Below, piece after piece: positions 9,104-19,900 of a stretch of DNA of 64,000 nucleotides. How positions within the stretch are numbered: the first letter of the stretch is position 1; every line of letters starts with the position of its first letter. A model generated the notes under the pieces. The model made no database searches. It was not told the origin of the DNA and saw only the letters and a program-made list of their open reading frames with translations. A program made the position numbers and the translations under genes. This stretch comes from Pseudoalteromonas piratica (GTDB lineage Bacteria > Pseudomonadota > Gammaproteobacteria > Enterobacterales > Alteromonadaceae). The stretch is taken from positions 186,001-250,000 of the forward strand of contig NZ_CP009888.1 of NCBI RefSeq assembly GCF_000788395.1, in the 5' to 3' direction.

Positions 9104-10165
9104 ATGTACGCGAAACAATCTGGTAAAGCCTTATTTCCTTTGATTTGTATTATTCTATTTGGCTTGTGTATTTATTTGTATCTGCCAGAGTCTCAAGGGC
9201 AGCAAAATAAACGTGGGGCGAGATCAACTCCCGTTCAAGCGCACACAGTAGCGACTAGTCGCCAAGCGAATATTATTGAGTCAATTGGTACAGCCCGCGC
9301 AAATCAAGCAATTACGCTCGTCAGCGCACAATCTGACTACATAAAAAACATCTATTTTGATGATGGTGAAAAGGTCAAAAAAGGGCAATTACTGATTGAG
9401 TTGCAAGACGCAGAAGAAAAAACGCGCGTTAAAGAGCTCGAAATCCTATTAAAAGAAGAAAACCGTAAATTAAAACGTTTACAGCAATTAGCCAAAACGC
9501 AAGCAACAGCTCGTTCAGCATTAGATGAACAAGAAGCAAGCTATGAGGCGACGAAAACCCAACTGGCCAGTGCTAAAATAAAACTGTCAGAAATGAAACT
9601 TTATGCGCCATTTAGCGGTACATTAGGTCTGCGTGAAGTGTCTAAAGGTACATTTGTGAATTCCAACACAGAAATTACCACCCTTGATGACACCAGCATT
9701 ATTAAAACTGATTTTAACGTACCAGAAAAATACCTCGCACAATTATCTGTTGGTATGACTGTGTCAGCGTCAAGCCCAGCTTATCCAACCAAAACATTTA
9801 GCGGTCAAGTATCGCACATTGCCAGTCGTATTGACTCAGCAACACGCAGCGTAAAAATCACAGCGAGCTTTGATAATCAAAATAACGCATTGCGCACCGG
9901 CATGTTGCTTTATACCCAGTTAGAGTTAAGCGCTGAAAATACGTTAATGGTGCCTGAAAAGTCTTTGATCCCCCAACAAGAAAAGCACTTTGTTTATGTT
10001 ATAAACGACGGTGTAGTTGAAAAGCGCCAAGTAACGATTGGTCTTCGCCGCGGTGGTTGGGTAGCAATTGGTAATGGCTTAAATGAAGGTGAAGTTGTAG
10101 TCACAGAAGGAATTATCAAAGTAAGACCAGGTAGCCAAGTAACGGTGAAGGAGATGCTGAAATGA
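9104..10165 (+). CDS. RND efflux periplasmic adaptor (AcrA/MexH-like)
   Basis: A 353-residue membrane-fusion protein. A single N-terminal helix (about 10-28) anchors it, followed by the lipoyl half (VSAQSDYIKNIYFDDGEKVK), an alpha-hairpin with heptads (about 100-150), the second lipoyl half with the standard YAPFSGTLGLREVSKGTFVN block, and beta-barrel and membrane-proximal domains. It would bridge the pump encoded next to an outer-membrane factor of the TolC type, which is not encoded here. Its stop codon overlaps the start of the pump gene by four bases (ATGA), so translation is coupled. There is no local regulator gene. Confidence 0.9.
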   Translation: MYAKQSGKALFPLICIILFGLCIYLYLPESQGQQNKRGARSTPVQAHTVATSRQANIIESIGTARANQAITLVSAQSDYIKNIYFDDGEKVKKGQLLIELQDAEEKTRVKELEILLKEENRKLKRLQQLAKTQATARSALDEQEASYEATKTQLASAKIKLSEMKLYAPFSGTLGLREVSKGTFVNSNTEITTLDDTSIIKTDFNVPEKYLAQLSVGMTVSASSPAYPTKTFSGQVSHIASRIDSATRSVKITASFDNQNNALRTGMLLYTQLELSAENTLMVPEKSLIPQQEKHFVYVINDGVVEKRQVTIGLRRGGWVAIGNGLNEGEVVVTEGIIKVRPGSQVTVKEMLK

Positions 10166-13100
10166 TATTAACCGACGTTTCAGTTAAAAGACCGGTTTTT
10201 GCAACCGTAATCAACTTACTGTTACTTACCTTTGGTTTAGTTGCCTTCTCAATGTTACCACTAAGAGAGTACCCTGATATTGATACGCCCATCGTGTCAG
10301 TAAGCACCAACTACACAGGCGCATCTTCAGAGGTTATTGAAACCAAAATAACACAAGTATTGGAAAACCGCATTTCGGGCATTGAAGGTGTAAAAAGTAT
10401 CAATTCTTCAAGCCGCAATGGCCGCTCAAATATCACCATCGAATTTAACATCGACCGTGATATAGATGCAGCAGCAAATGATGTGCGCGAGCGCGTATCT
10501 CGCGCACTTGATAGCTTACCAGAGCAAGTACGCCCACCCGAGGTTTCAAAGTCAGACAGTGATGAAAGTCCAATTGCTTGGTTTGTACTTAACAGTACTT
10601 CAATGAATTCATTGCAACTGTCTGATTATGCGCAGCGTTATATTGTTGACCGACTGGCCGTGGTTGATGGCGTTGCGAATGTCAGACTTGGTGGCCAACG
10701 TGAATATTCAATGAAAGTCTGGCTAAATCGTGATGCCATGGCAGCCAAAGGCGTGACAGCCGATGAAATTGAGCGCGTTCTGCGCCAAGAAAACGTGGAG
10801 TTACCAGCGGGTGAAATTGAATCTGTCGATCGCGACTTTACCGTGCGCATTGCCCGTAGCTATAAATCGCAAGATGACTTCCAAAACTTAGTCATCAAAC
10901 GGGGAGATAATGGCTACTTAGTGCGTTTAAAAGAAGTTGCAGACGTTCGTTTAGAAGCGGTAGATGAAGAAAACCTATTCCGTGGTAACGGTAAAGATAT
11001 GATTGGTCTTGGCGTAATTAAACAAGCCAAAGCCAACACCTTAACTGTGGTCGAAAAAGCCCGCGAAGAAATTGAGAAAATTAAGCGCTCTTTACCTGAG
11101 GGCACAACCATAGAAGACAGTTACGACTCATCAATTTTTATTCGCGAATCTATAACCGAAGTTTACCGCACGCTGGCAATTGCAATGGCGCTTGTGGTTG
11201 CTGTGATATTCTTATTTTTAGGCAGTGTACGCGCGACAATTATTCCCGCCATTACCGTGCCAGTTGCACTGATTGGTAGTTTTACTTTTCTTTACGCCAT
11301 GGGTTATTCAATCAATTTGCTAACCCTACTTGCGCTGGTGTTAGCCATTGGTCTGGTGGTCGATGATGCCATTGTAATGCTTGAAAATATTCACCGCCGT
11401 ATTGAACTGGGTGAGCCACCATTGCTTGCAGCATACCGAGGAGCACGCGAAGTTGGCTTTGCGATAGTGGCAACCACATTGGTACTGGTTTCAGTGTTTG
11501 TCCCTTTGGTATTTATGGAAGGGCGCATCGGCAGCTTGTTTACTGAGTTTGCTATGGCAACCAGTGCCGCAGTAATTTTCTCAAGTGTTACAGCATTGAC
11601 CTTGTCCCCTGCGCTGTGTTCAAAAATTCTAAAGCCAAGCGAAAAAGAATCCGCCTTTAGCCATAAAGTCGATGCACTATTTAGCAAGGTGGAAACAGGT
11701 TACGAAACACTGCTACGAAATAATGTCGCGAGCTCAAAGAGCATGTTGTTATTACTGGTTTTTGCCGGACTTGCGAGTTATTTATTGTTTAAGCAATTGC
11801 CCTCAGAGCTCACACCAAAAGAAGACCGTGGTACCTTCTTTATTATGATGAATGGCCCGGAAGGTGCGAGTTACGAGAACAACGCAAAAAACATGGCACA
11901 AATCGAAGATAAGTTAATGCCCTATCACGAAAATGGCGAATTGAGTCGTGTGCTTATTCGCGTACCAGGCTGGGGCGGACGCGGCGGTGTTGCCATTGTT
12001 GGTATGGCTGATTGGGATGAGCGAAAGCGTGACACATGGCAAGTGATGGGTGAGATCAGCGGAAAGCTTACTGATGTCACAGACGTACGTGCGTTTGCCA
12101 TTATGCGCTCAGGTATAGGTGGTCGTGGCAATAGTCGCCCTGTTCAATTTGTACTGCAAGGAAACAGCTACGAAGAGCTAGTAAATTGGCGCGATCGTAT
12201 TTTAGAGCGTGCCCGAGAAAATAAAGGATTAGTACGCCTTGATCACGACTACAAAGAAACCTTCCCGCAATTTTTAGTCAGTATCGATAAAAACAAAGCT
12301 GCTGATCTCGGTATCAGCGTATCGCAAATTGGCCGCACCTTAGAATCAATGTTAGGTCAGCGCCGCGTGACAACATTTATTGATCGCGGTGAAGAGTACG
12401 ATGTGATCTTAAAAGGCACAAAAGCAGACTTTTCAGATCCGAAAAATATTTCGTCTATTTACTTAAAATCGCGCAGTAATGATCTGGTGCCATTGGACAG
12501 CTTGATCACCATTAATGAGCAAGCAACTGCTGCACGCTTAAACCGTTATAACCGAATGCGTTCAATTACCATTAGTGCCAACTTAGCACCAAACTACTCA
12601 CTGGCAGAGGCGCTCGACTTTTTAAATGAAGTAGCAATGGAAGAAAACGATATTGAAGGCGCTATTGACTATAAAGGTGAATCAGAAATGTTCTATGAAG
12701 GCGCATCGGCAATGACCTATGTGTTTATTCTGGCTCTCACTGTGACCTTCTTAGTTTTGGCAGCGCAATTCGAAAGCTTTGTGCATCCATTAGTAATCAT
12801 GCTAACAGTACCACTTGGGTTAGTTGGGGCACTGACAGGGTTATTCTTTACCGATTCCAGCCTTAATATTTATAGCCAAATTGGTATTGTAATGTTGATA
12901 GGGTTAAGTGCGAAAAACGGTATTTTAATCGTTGAATTTGCTAACCAACTACGTGATAAAGGCGTTGCCTTCAGCGAAGCGCTGATCAGTGCATCAAAAC
13001 AGCGTTTGCGTCCAATTATTATGACCTCTCTCACAACGGTAATGAGTTCCGTGCCACTTGTACTGGCATCCGGTCCTGGTTCTGAGAGCCGCATGGTAAT

Positions 13101-13251
13101 TGGTATTGTTATTCTAACAGGTGTAGCAGTAGCAACCTTACTCACCTTGTTTGTTATTCCAAGTGCGTATTACTTGCTGGCACGTAATACTCAATCACCA
13201 GAAACAACAGAAAAAGAAATTACTGAGCAGGCAAATAACCACCCGCTTTAG
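10162..13251 (+). CDS. RND multidrug efflux pump (HAE1 family)
   Basis: A 1029-residue hydrophobe/amphiphile efflux permease. It has the full RND plan: helix 1 at about 12-32, periplasmic porter domain, helices 2-6 at about 335-490, second porter domain, and helices 8-12 at about 850-1010. The proton-relay residues are canonical: VVDDAI with Asp401-Asp402 in TM4 and Lys918 in TM10 (SAKNGILIVEF). This contrasts with the other RND pump in the window. It overlaps its adaptor gene by four bases. The adaptor-pump-only operon without an outer-membrane gene resembles VexCD/MexHI-like systems that borrow TolC. The substrates cannot be read from sequence. Confidence 0.93.
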   Translation: MILTDVSVKRPVFATVINLLLLTFGLVAFSMLPLREYPDIDTPIVSVSTNYTGASSEVIETKITQVLENRISGIEGVKSINSSSRNGRSNITIEFNIDRDIDAAANDVRERVSRALDSLPEQVRPPEVSKSDSDESPIAWFVLNSTSMNSLQLSDYAQRYIVDRLAVVDGVANVRLGGQREYSMKVWLNRDAMAAKGVTADEIERVLRQENVELPAGEIESVDRDFTVRIARSYKSQDDFQNLVIKRGDNGYLVRLKEVADVRLEAVDEENLFRGNGKDMIGLGVIKQAKANTLTVVEKAREEIEKIKRSLPEGTTIEDSYDSSIFIRESITEVYRTLAIAMALVVAVIFLFLGSVRATIIPAITVPVALIGSFTFLYAMGYSINLLTLLALVLAIGLVVDDAIVMLENIHRRIELGEPPLLAAYRGAREVGFAIVATTLVLVSVFVPLVFMEGRIGSLFTEFAMATSAAVIFSSVTALTLSPALCSKILKPSEKESAFSHKVDALFSKVETGYETLLRNNVASSKSMLLLLVFAGLASYLLFKQLPSELTPKEDRGTFFIMMNGPEGASYENNAKNMAQIEDKLMPYHENGELSRVLIRVPGWGGRGGVAIVGMADWDERKRDTWQVMGEISGKLTDVTDVRAFAIMRSGIGGRGNSRPVQFVLQGNSYEELVNWRDRILERARENKGLVRLDHDYKETFPQFLVSIDKNKAADLGISVSQIGRTLESMLGQRRVTTFIDRGEEYDVILKGTKADFSDPKNISSIYLKSRSNDLVPLDSLITINEQATAARLNRYNRMRSITISANLAPNYSLAEALDFLNEVAMEENDIEGAIDYKGESEMFYEGASAMTYVFILALTVTFLVLAAQFESFVHPLVIMLTVPLGLVGALTGLFFTDSSLNIYSQIGIVMLIGLSAKNGILIVEFANQLRDKGVAFSEALISASKQRLRPIIMTSLTTVMSSVPLVLASGPGSESRMVIGIVILTGVAVATLLTLFVIPSAYYLLARNTQSPETTEKEITEQANNHPL

Positions 13252-13260
13252 TTTTATAAT

Positions 13261-13286
13261 GTGGTAGCTTAGGGCTAAGCTACCAC
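13261..13286. terminator. 12-bp palindromic stem between convergent genes
   Basis: A perfect GTGGTAGCTTAG / CTAAGCTACCAC stem with a two-base loop sits 10 bases after the pump stop codon and includes the stop codon of the convergent SDR gene. There is no T-run, so termination is likely by position but not proven. Confidence 0.5.
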
Positions 13287-13978
13287 TCTATCTCTTGCCC
13301 ATCCCACGCAAAAAATCGTCCACTATCTTTTTCATTCACTTGTGACATTAAGCGAATTAGGCACTCAGCACTAAACTGCGCGGTAAATAATTTCTCCGCA
13401 GGCACATTGCGCTGAAATGGCTTTGATAACTTAGTATCTGTAGTGCCAGGATGAAAGGCAAAGACACACATGCCTTTATTACTTCGAGCAAGTTCCACAC
13501 TGGCGGTTTTAATTGCCATATTGAGTGCTGCTTTGGCCATGCGATAGCTATACCATCCGCCCAAACGATTATCACTGATACTACCAACCCGCGCTGATAA
13601 AAATGCCAATTTGCAGTTGGGGGCTAATCGCTTTTGTAAATGCACAAGGTAACTCATTGGGGCAAACGCATTGGCTTGCATTAATGCCATCGCCGATTCA
13701 ACTCGCCACTGCGAGAGATTCTTCTCTGGTTGAATTTGGTCTTGATGAAGCATGCCTAAGCAACAAAAAACTTGATCAAATTTAACTGATAACGTTGCTA
13801 AACAGCTCGCCACTTGTTCTTCGCTATGATTTTCGACCAGCATTACATTAAACCGCGTGTCGCTTGCTAACGCTTTATTACTAGTGATAAGGGTAATACT
13901 GTGATCATTTTGCTGATGGAGTTGCTCTGCTACAGCGAGTCCAATACCACCGGCTCCGATAATTAAACTTTTTTTCAT
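13280..13978 (-). CDS. Short-chain dehydrogenase/reductase, C-factor (CsgA)-like
   Basis: A 232-residue SDR with the N-terminal dinucleotide motif GAGGIGLAVAE, a CLGMLHQ segment equivalent to the NNAG region, Ser in the LSARVGS strand, and the YRMAK catalytic Tyr-Lys pair. The FHPGTTDTKLSKPF element after the catalytic block is typical of C-factor-like SDRs. It would be an NAD(P)-dependent oxidoreductase in the cytosol; the substrate is unknown. The ATG at 13978 follows an AGGAA site; the longer frame upstream has no coding character and would cross into the msrA promoter and gene. It is divergent to msrA, whose start is 64 bases away. Confidence 0.85.
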   Translation of the reverse strand: MKKSLIIGAGGIGLAVAEQLHQQNDHSITLITSNKALASDTRFNVMLVENHSEEQVASCLATLSVKFDQVFCCLGMLHQDQIQPEKNLSQWRVESAMALMQANAFAPMSYLVHLQKRLAPNCKLAFLSARVGSISDNRLGGWYSYRMAKAALNMAIKTASVELARSNKGMCVFAFHPGTTDTKLSKPFQRNVPAEKLFTAQFSAECLIRLMSQVNEKDSGRFFAWDGQEIEW

Positions 13979-14042
13979 CTTGCCGTTCCTTGTCTGTCTG
14001 TAATAACCTTTACGAAAGTAAAAACCAAATAGATTAAATACA

Positions 14043-14567
14043 ATGCAAACAGCAATTTTGGGTGGCGGCTGCTTTTGGTGTATCGATGCAGCCTTTCGTC
14101 GTGTCAAAGGTGTGCAATCTGTAACATCGGGTTACAGCGGTGGGCAGATTGAGAACCCAACCTATCAAGATATATGCACGGGTCAATCAGGTCACGCTGA
14201 AGTAGTAAAAATAGATTTTGATGAGAAAATAGTGAGTTACTCAACCCTGTTGCAACTCTTTTTTGATTTACACGACCCAACGCAACTCAATCGACAAGGT
14301 AATGATGTCGGCACGCAATACCGTAGCGTTATTTTTTACTTAGATGAAATACAGAAGCTCGCAAGTTTAAAAATGCTGGCAAGCCAACAGATGCTTTTGG
14401 CAGATAAGGTGGTGACTCAGTTATGCCCTGCAGAGCGCTTTTATGCTGCCGAAACCTATCACCAAGACTATTACACTGATAACCCAAATCAACCCTACTG
14501 CAGTATTATGATAGGACCTAAAATTGCGAAGTTTGAAACCAACTATGCAGATTTATTAACGCAATAA
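14043..14567 (+). CDS. msrA: Peptide methionine-S-sulfoxide reductase
   Basis: A 174-residue MsrA that reduces the S-epimer of methionine sulfoxide in proteins, thereby repairing oxidative damage. The catalytic motif GGCFWC begins at residue 8, with nucleophile Cys10, followed by the family block VKGVQSVTSGYSGG. The conserved YHQDYY occurs near residue 139. The protein begins almost directly at the active-site motif, so it is a compact cytosolic version without an MsrB fusion. There is no obvious resolving Cys pair at the extreme C-terminus; Cys142-type candidates include QPYCS near the end. It is divergently transcribed from the SDR gene and ends in a terminator shared with btuB. Confidence 0.93.
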   Translation: MQTAILGGGCFWCIDAAFRRVKGVQSVTSGYSGGQIENPTYQDICTGQSGHAEVVKIDFDEKIVSYSTLLQLFFDLHDPTQLNRQGNDVGTQYRSVIFYLDEIQKLASLKMLASQQMLLADKVVTQLCPAERFYAAETYHQDYYTDNPNQPYCSIMIGPKIAKFETNYADLLTQ

Positions 14568-14568
14568 A

Positions 14569-14589
14569 AAAGCCGCTAAATGCGGCTTT
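14569..14589. terminator. Bidirectional rho-independent terminator between msrA and btuB
   Basis: Stem AAAGCCGC / GCGGCTTT with a five-base loop and an A-run on the left. On the minus strand it gives a T-run, so it is strongest for btuB. Confidence 0.85.
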
Positions 14590-14611
14590 AAGGCAAAATA
14601 ATCTGTTCTAA

Positions 14612-16510
14612 TTAGAAGTCGTAGCTAAGTCCAACAAATAACTGACGACCTATTTCGTTGTAATGGTAAAACGCATCGCTTACCCAATCACCATTGTTAT
14701 CTACGCCATATCCTTGACTTGGAATATATTCCTTATCAAACAGGTTTTCGACACGTGCAGTAACGGTTAATTGCTGTTGAATCTGATAGTTAGCCGCTAA
14801 ATCCCAAATTGTATGTGATGGAATTTTGGTTATTAACGTCGACTTCTGTTCTGACTGATATGCCACGCTTAATGTTACATCTAAGCCATGCCATTGTTTC
14901 GCAATGCTATAGCGAACATTTTCATTTGAAACAAATGGTAGGTCACTGTAGCGTGTTAATGCGTCTGGCGAATTATCCACCTTTTGTGCATCAATGTAGC
15001 TCACATTAAATGCGTTATTAAAGCCCCAAAACGCAAACTGAGTAGTTAATTCCACACCTTCATAACGCGCTTCGTCAATATTAAATGGTGACCAACGCCA
15101 CGGATTATCTGCTGTTGGCGCTGGTGCCCATGCAATTTTATTAGTCAGCTCATTACGAAAAACAGCAACATCAACGGATACATTGTCAAAATCAACGCGT
15201 AAGCCAAGTTCACGGTTTAAAGAAGTTTCTGCTTCAAGTGCTGCATTGCCTGAGCCTGGATAGTATAAATCATTAAACGTTGGCGCTTTAAAACCAGTAC
15301 TTTGACTTAAGCGTAAAACCGCATTTTCATGCAAGTAGTAACCACCAGCAAGGTTATAAGTTTGCTCTGACCCCACATCTTCATAATCATCATGGCGTAC
15401 AGCAAGGTTTGCTAGGAACGTCTCATCATCATAAAAAGCACCAACAAAAACAGCATAAGCATCACGGCGTGTTGCATCATAATTGTTAGTTACATCAATC
15501 TTATCTTGATGCCAATTTAAACCACCATTGAAATCAATGCGATCAGAAAAGTCATAAGTTGACAGGTAGTCTAGCTGCACACGCTCGGTTGCAAAGCGAG
15601 AACTATCGCCAGTACCAAAGCTATCATCTTGATCTTGGCTGAACGAAGCATCTACTTTATGACTGAATGCACCAACAGCTTTAAACCAATTCGCATTTAC
15701 ATGGTAGTTTTCATACTCTGTTTTATCTGCTGTTGATTCTTGGTAATCGTAGTAATTATCAAACTCTACTTCGCCCGTTGAATATTGCGCTACTAAGCCA
15801 AACTGACCCAGCGCCTCGTTATTGTGAGTAAGGTTTACGCCAAGGTTAAAATTATCGTAACCATCTTGGTCTGGATCGGCAAAATTAGTGACGTCATTTT
15901 CTAAAACATCAAAACCAACAGTTCGCTCGTAACCTGCATTAAGCGCAACATCAACATGCTCAGTTGAAAAACGAGATGTACCTTCTAAGCTTGCATAGCT
16001 GTCTGAACCAGAAGTAAATGCAATGCTATGGCCTTGTGCTTTGCGGGTAATAATATTAATCACGCCGGCTAACGCATCTGAACCATATTGTGCAGCACGC
16101 GAACCTTTTACTACCTCAATGCGTTCAACTGCATTAAGTGGCATTGTGGATAAGCTTTTGTAACCTAAAGTTGCCGAACCTACGCGAACGCCATCAACTA
16201 AAATCAGTGAATAACGAGACTCTAAACCGCGCACAAACAGGCTAGCATTTTGTCCTTGTCCACCATTGCGATTTACTTGAATGCCCGCTTGTGTTTCAAG
16301 CAGACTAAGAACGTCACGCACATTGAGTTGTTCTATTTCAGCACGGCCAATCACTTGCACGCTGGCAAGCGTTTGATCAATAGACTGTTCCAGCTTATTT
16401 GCTGTAACCACGATAGTTTCAATATCGTTATTAACTGGTTCGTTTGCTAAAGCATGTGAAGAAGATAAGGCAAGGCCGAGCGCCAAACCTAACGTTGATT
16501 TGTGATACAT
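14612..16510 (-). CDS. btuB: TonB-dependent vitamin B12 receptor
   Basis: A 632-residue outer-membrane TonB-dependent transporter. The ATG at 16510 follows GGGGAT and opens a signal peptide (MYHKSTLGLALGLALSSSHA). Next come a TonB box (DIETIVVTANK), a plug domain with the family block LVDGVRVGSATLGY and RIEVVKGSRAAQYGSDALAGVINI, then a 22-strand barrel ending in the aromatic YDF. The identity as BtuB, and not another siderophore-type receptor, is supported by the cobalamin riboswitch immediately upstream. Length and plug sequence fit E. coli BtuB, slightly longer. It would import cobalamin with TonB and a periplasmic binding protein encoded elsewhere. No other cobalamin gene is adjacent. Confidence 0.92.
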   Translation of the reverse strand: MYHKSTLGLALGLALSSSHALANEPVNNDIETIVVTANKLEQSIDQTLASVQVIGRAEIEQLNVRDVLSLLETQAGIQVNRNGGQGQNASLFVRGLESRYSLILVDGVRVGSATLGYKSLSTMPLNAVERIEVVKGSRAAQYGSDALAGVINIITRKAQGHSIAFTSGSDSYASLEGTSRFSTEHVDVALNAGYERTVGFDVLENDVTNFADPDQDGYDNFNLGVNLTHNNEALGQFGLVAQYSTGEVEFDNYYDYQESTADKTEYENYHVNANWFKAVGAFSHKVDASFSQDQDDSFGTGDSSRFATERVQLDYLSTYDFSDRIDFNGGLNWHQDKIDVTNNYDATRRDAYAVFVGAFYDDETFLANLAVRHDDYEDVGSEQTYNLAGGYYLHENAVLRLSQSTGFKAPTFNDLYYPGSGNAALEAETSLNRELGLRVDFDNVSVDVAVFRNELTNKIAWAPAPTADNPWRWSPFNIDEARYEGVELTTQFAFWGFNNAFNVSYIDAQKVDNSPDALTRYSDLPFVSNENVRYSIAKQWHGLDVTLSVAYQSEQKSTLITKIPSHTIWDLAANYQIQQQLTVTARVENLFDKEYIPSQGYGVDNNGDWVSDAFYHYNEIGRQLFVGLSYDF

Positions 16511-16513
16511 ATT

Positions 16514-16536
16514 ATCCCCTTGTGCCCACCGCACAA
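16514..16536 (-). promoter_or_regulatory. Expression-platform hairpin next to the btuB ribosome site
   Basis: On the minus strand a TTGTGC / GCACAA stem encloses a GGTGG loop and abuts the GGGGAT ribosome site of btuB. The 5' side of the stem and loop reads TGCGG, which is complementary to CCGCA in the conserved L5 of the riboswitch. This fits the L5-L13 kissing interaction of cobalamin riboswitches that act on translation. The pairing is inferred by eye. Confidence 0.55.
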
Positions 16537-16554
16537 TGTAAATAGTTAGTGAAA

Positions 16555-16690
16555 ACCAACTGGCCGGTCTCCGGGCTGAGTGCTTGTTCTAATCAAAGGC
16601 AACCACATCACCGTTGCGGGGGCAGCGTTGGATTTAATAAGCTTCATGCTTAAACACCAACTTCCCGATTATCCGTGTATCTTTAAGCTC
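16555..16690 (-). promoter_or_regulatory. Cobalamin (B12) riboswitch controlling btuB
   Basis: Read on the minus strand, the leader holds the conserved blocks of the adenosylcobalamin riboswitch in the right order: GGGAAGTTGGTG (16655-16666), then AATCC followed by GCTGCCCCCGCAACGGT (about 16615-16632), and the B12 box form CAGCCCGGAGACCGGCC (16561-16577). Spacing between blocks is normal. It lies about 45 bases before the btuB start. Coenzyme B12 binding would repress btuB. The exact 5' edge is approximate. Confidence 0.93.
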
Positions 16691-16912
16691 AGCTTCACCA
16701 TGAAGCAACTAACAAAAAAATAAACGGCACCAATAGGCTATAAATTTAGGCGCGTATTGTGGAGGGGATAGGTAGAAATGTCAATTTTGGATGTCTAAAC
16801 TGCTAGAAAAGCAGATCCTCTGCCACAGCTTAGTAACTGTTTCTATAATCGGTCATTTCGGAGTAAACTAAATTACTCACACAGCGATAAAAGAATTGCG
16901 GCGGATTCAACT

Positions 16913-19900
16913 ATGAAACACTTAACTAAGTTACTACTTGCCTGTAGTGCACTTATGACATTACACACACATGCCTTACAACCTCCCACGCAAGAACAGT
17001 TAGAGCGTTATAAAGCTGAAAAAACGCTTAGCCAGCGCGCTTTGCAAGCAAAGTCGTATGGTAACCACAAGCGCTTACATCATTTACCGCAACTGCGAAC
17101 TATTCAAAATACAGTAAACGAGGCCGACCCATTTGATGGCTATTTTCCAAGTTTAGGCTCGCCTAAGATGTTGGTATTATTGGTTGAATTTCCCGATTAC
17201 TTACATACTGAAAATAACACCCAAAATGCCATTGCCAATAAAATTTTTGGCGAAGGCGAAGCTGCAAGCTTTCCCTTTGAAAGCCAACGCGCTTTTTACC
17301 AACGGGCGTCATATAACCAACTCGATATTCAAGGTAACGTTCTCGATTGGTATCAAACCAGCTACAACCGACCGCTTGACGATGGCACAAACGCCGCTGA
17401 AGTAAAACAGCAAATAATCAAAGAAGCCATTGAGCACCATGATGCACTCGGCCATGACTTTAGCCAATACGATAATGATGGCGATGGTGATATTGATTAC
17501 GTTGCTGTTATTTGGACGGGGCCGCCGGGAGAATGGGCAAGTCTTTGGTGGGGCACTTTCTCTGGTTTTGGTGATAATAGCTTTACCGTTGACGGCAAAA
17601 CAATTAGTACTATTTCATGGCAGTGGTTGGCTTATAACGAGGGAGATGCCTTTTCGCCGCTGGTACTCATTCATGAAACGGGTCACGCACTTGGCTTACC
17701 GGATTATTATGACTATGACGACAGTGTTGGCCCGCGCGGTGGCACTGGTGGCATGGACATGATGGATAATAATGGCTCAGACCATAGCGCCTTTAGTAAA
17801 TTTGCATTAGGTTGGTTAACACCCGAATTTGCCACAACGTCTGCAACAAATTACCAACTGTCACCTAGCTCAAGCAGCCAAGATGCATTAATTTTGCGTC
17901 CAGACACAGCCGCAACCAACAAGTACGACGAATACTTTATTGTGCAATACCGAAACAAAACGGGAAATGATGCCAATATCAATGCCGAAGGGCTAAACAT
18001 TTGGCACATTAATGCAGAGCTCAATAACTGGGGCTACTTTGCCAACGATAATAGTTATTCAGATAACAAACTTATTCGCCTTATTCAGGCAGATAACTTA
18101 AATGAAATTGAGCTAGCAGCAGCCTACGCTGATGAAAACGACATTTTTACTACCGGCGATAGCTTTTCACCTCTAACTCAGCCTGCGAGTAAGAACTACG
18201 CTGCAAAACATACTGGTGTAGAAATTCTAAACCTCAATACAGATGGCAGTGCGGCCACCTTTAATGCTCAAGTTTACCCAAGTATTGCGACGATTTCAGT
18301 CGACTCAATAAGCGATAAATCATTGATTGCTCACAATGCACAAGCCACGATTAGCAGTGACAACTTATCTCAAGTTGATCATGTTGAGTTATTAATTAAT
18401 GGCGAACTTAAACATACACTATCAGCACCTTTTGATGTCAATTTTGCAGAGTTTATTACTGAAAATGGGCAATTAAACTTACAGTTTAATGCAGTCACTG
18501 CAGAAGGTTACAAAAGCGCTGAACACCTGAAAGTATTTGCTTATAACGGTGAATCTTCCGCAGTCCACTTTCATTTAGATCATTCCTTAAACGCTGAAAC
18601 AAAACAAATTTATGATAGCTTGAGCTTGCCTGTTTACTATTCAGAGTTTTTATTCCCGCTAACCAGCACTAATTTTAAATTTGTCTCCATCGATTTTGGT
18701 GAGTCTCGTACACCTTGGAAAAAACTTGATGATGACACACTGCAAGCATTTGACAGAAACCGAAAAGCAAGCAGTGAAGAAGTGTCATTTATTGATAACT
18801 ACTCGCGCTTTAACAGCAAACTTATCATCGCTGGTGAAAATGTTCTGAGTCTATCCCCAGAGCTTACAAATACACTCGGTTTGGCCGTGCTCAATACCGA
18901 TGTGCGTGTAGAGCAAGTGGATAGTATTCCCTTAAGTAATGGACAAACTATCAGTCAAACCATCATTGCTGAAGAAAGTATTTCACCACCGAGTTCTGAG
19001 TTTGTTTCACAGCAAAATGCGACACCCTTTCTAAACGCAAAAGGTTGGTTTTACGATAACACAGAGGGTAAATGGAAAAATGAGGCAGGCCCATGTGGTA
19101 TTCAAGGCGCTATCAATAATAGCAAACTCATCGTGAATACCTGCTCATTGAGACATTTATCTGCCGGCAGTAAATCTGCGCTAATTTCGCATTATCTGGA
19201 TTACCTTGAAGTAGAAGACACAGTAGATAATAACTTACTACCGATTATTCAACTTGAAACCACGGTTTACATTGCCGAAGGTGAACCCGTTGCGGTAACT
19301 GCGAGCGTGAGTGATGCTGATAACGACCCTATCACATTACTTTGGCAACAAATGTCAGGTACTGAAGTGACCATTGCAGATACTACAAGTGCAGATCTAA
19401 ACTTTACAGCCCCACAAGTACAAGAAGACGAAAGCCTTACGTTTAAACTGACCGCAGATGATGGAAAAGGCAACACTAGCGCCTTTATTACGGTTAATGT
19501 ATTAAATGTTAACAAATTACCCGTTGTCGAAATTGACGCACCACAATCAGTATTAGCGAATGAGTTAGTCACAATAACCGTCTCTGCAACTGATGAGGAT
19601 GGGGATGCGTTAACTTATGAGTGGCAACAAATTTCAGGACCAGCAATTGAACTATCGGGCAATACCAGTAATGTTCTGAGCTTTAATGCTCCGGATGTAA
19701 CCACTGATAGCGCAATTAATTTATTTGTTTCGGTATCGGACGGCAAAGGATCTTCAGGTGTTCATATTCCAATTGACATTAAGCGTTCAAATCAAGCGCC
19801 AGTTGTTACAATCGGTGATAATTTATCGGTAAATGAAGGTGCAACCGTTACGTTAAGTGCACAGTCGAGCGACCCTGATGGTGATGAACTTTATTACAGC

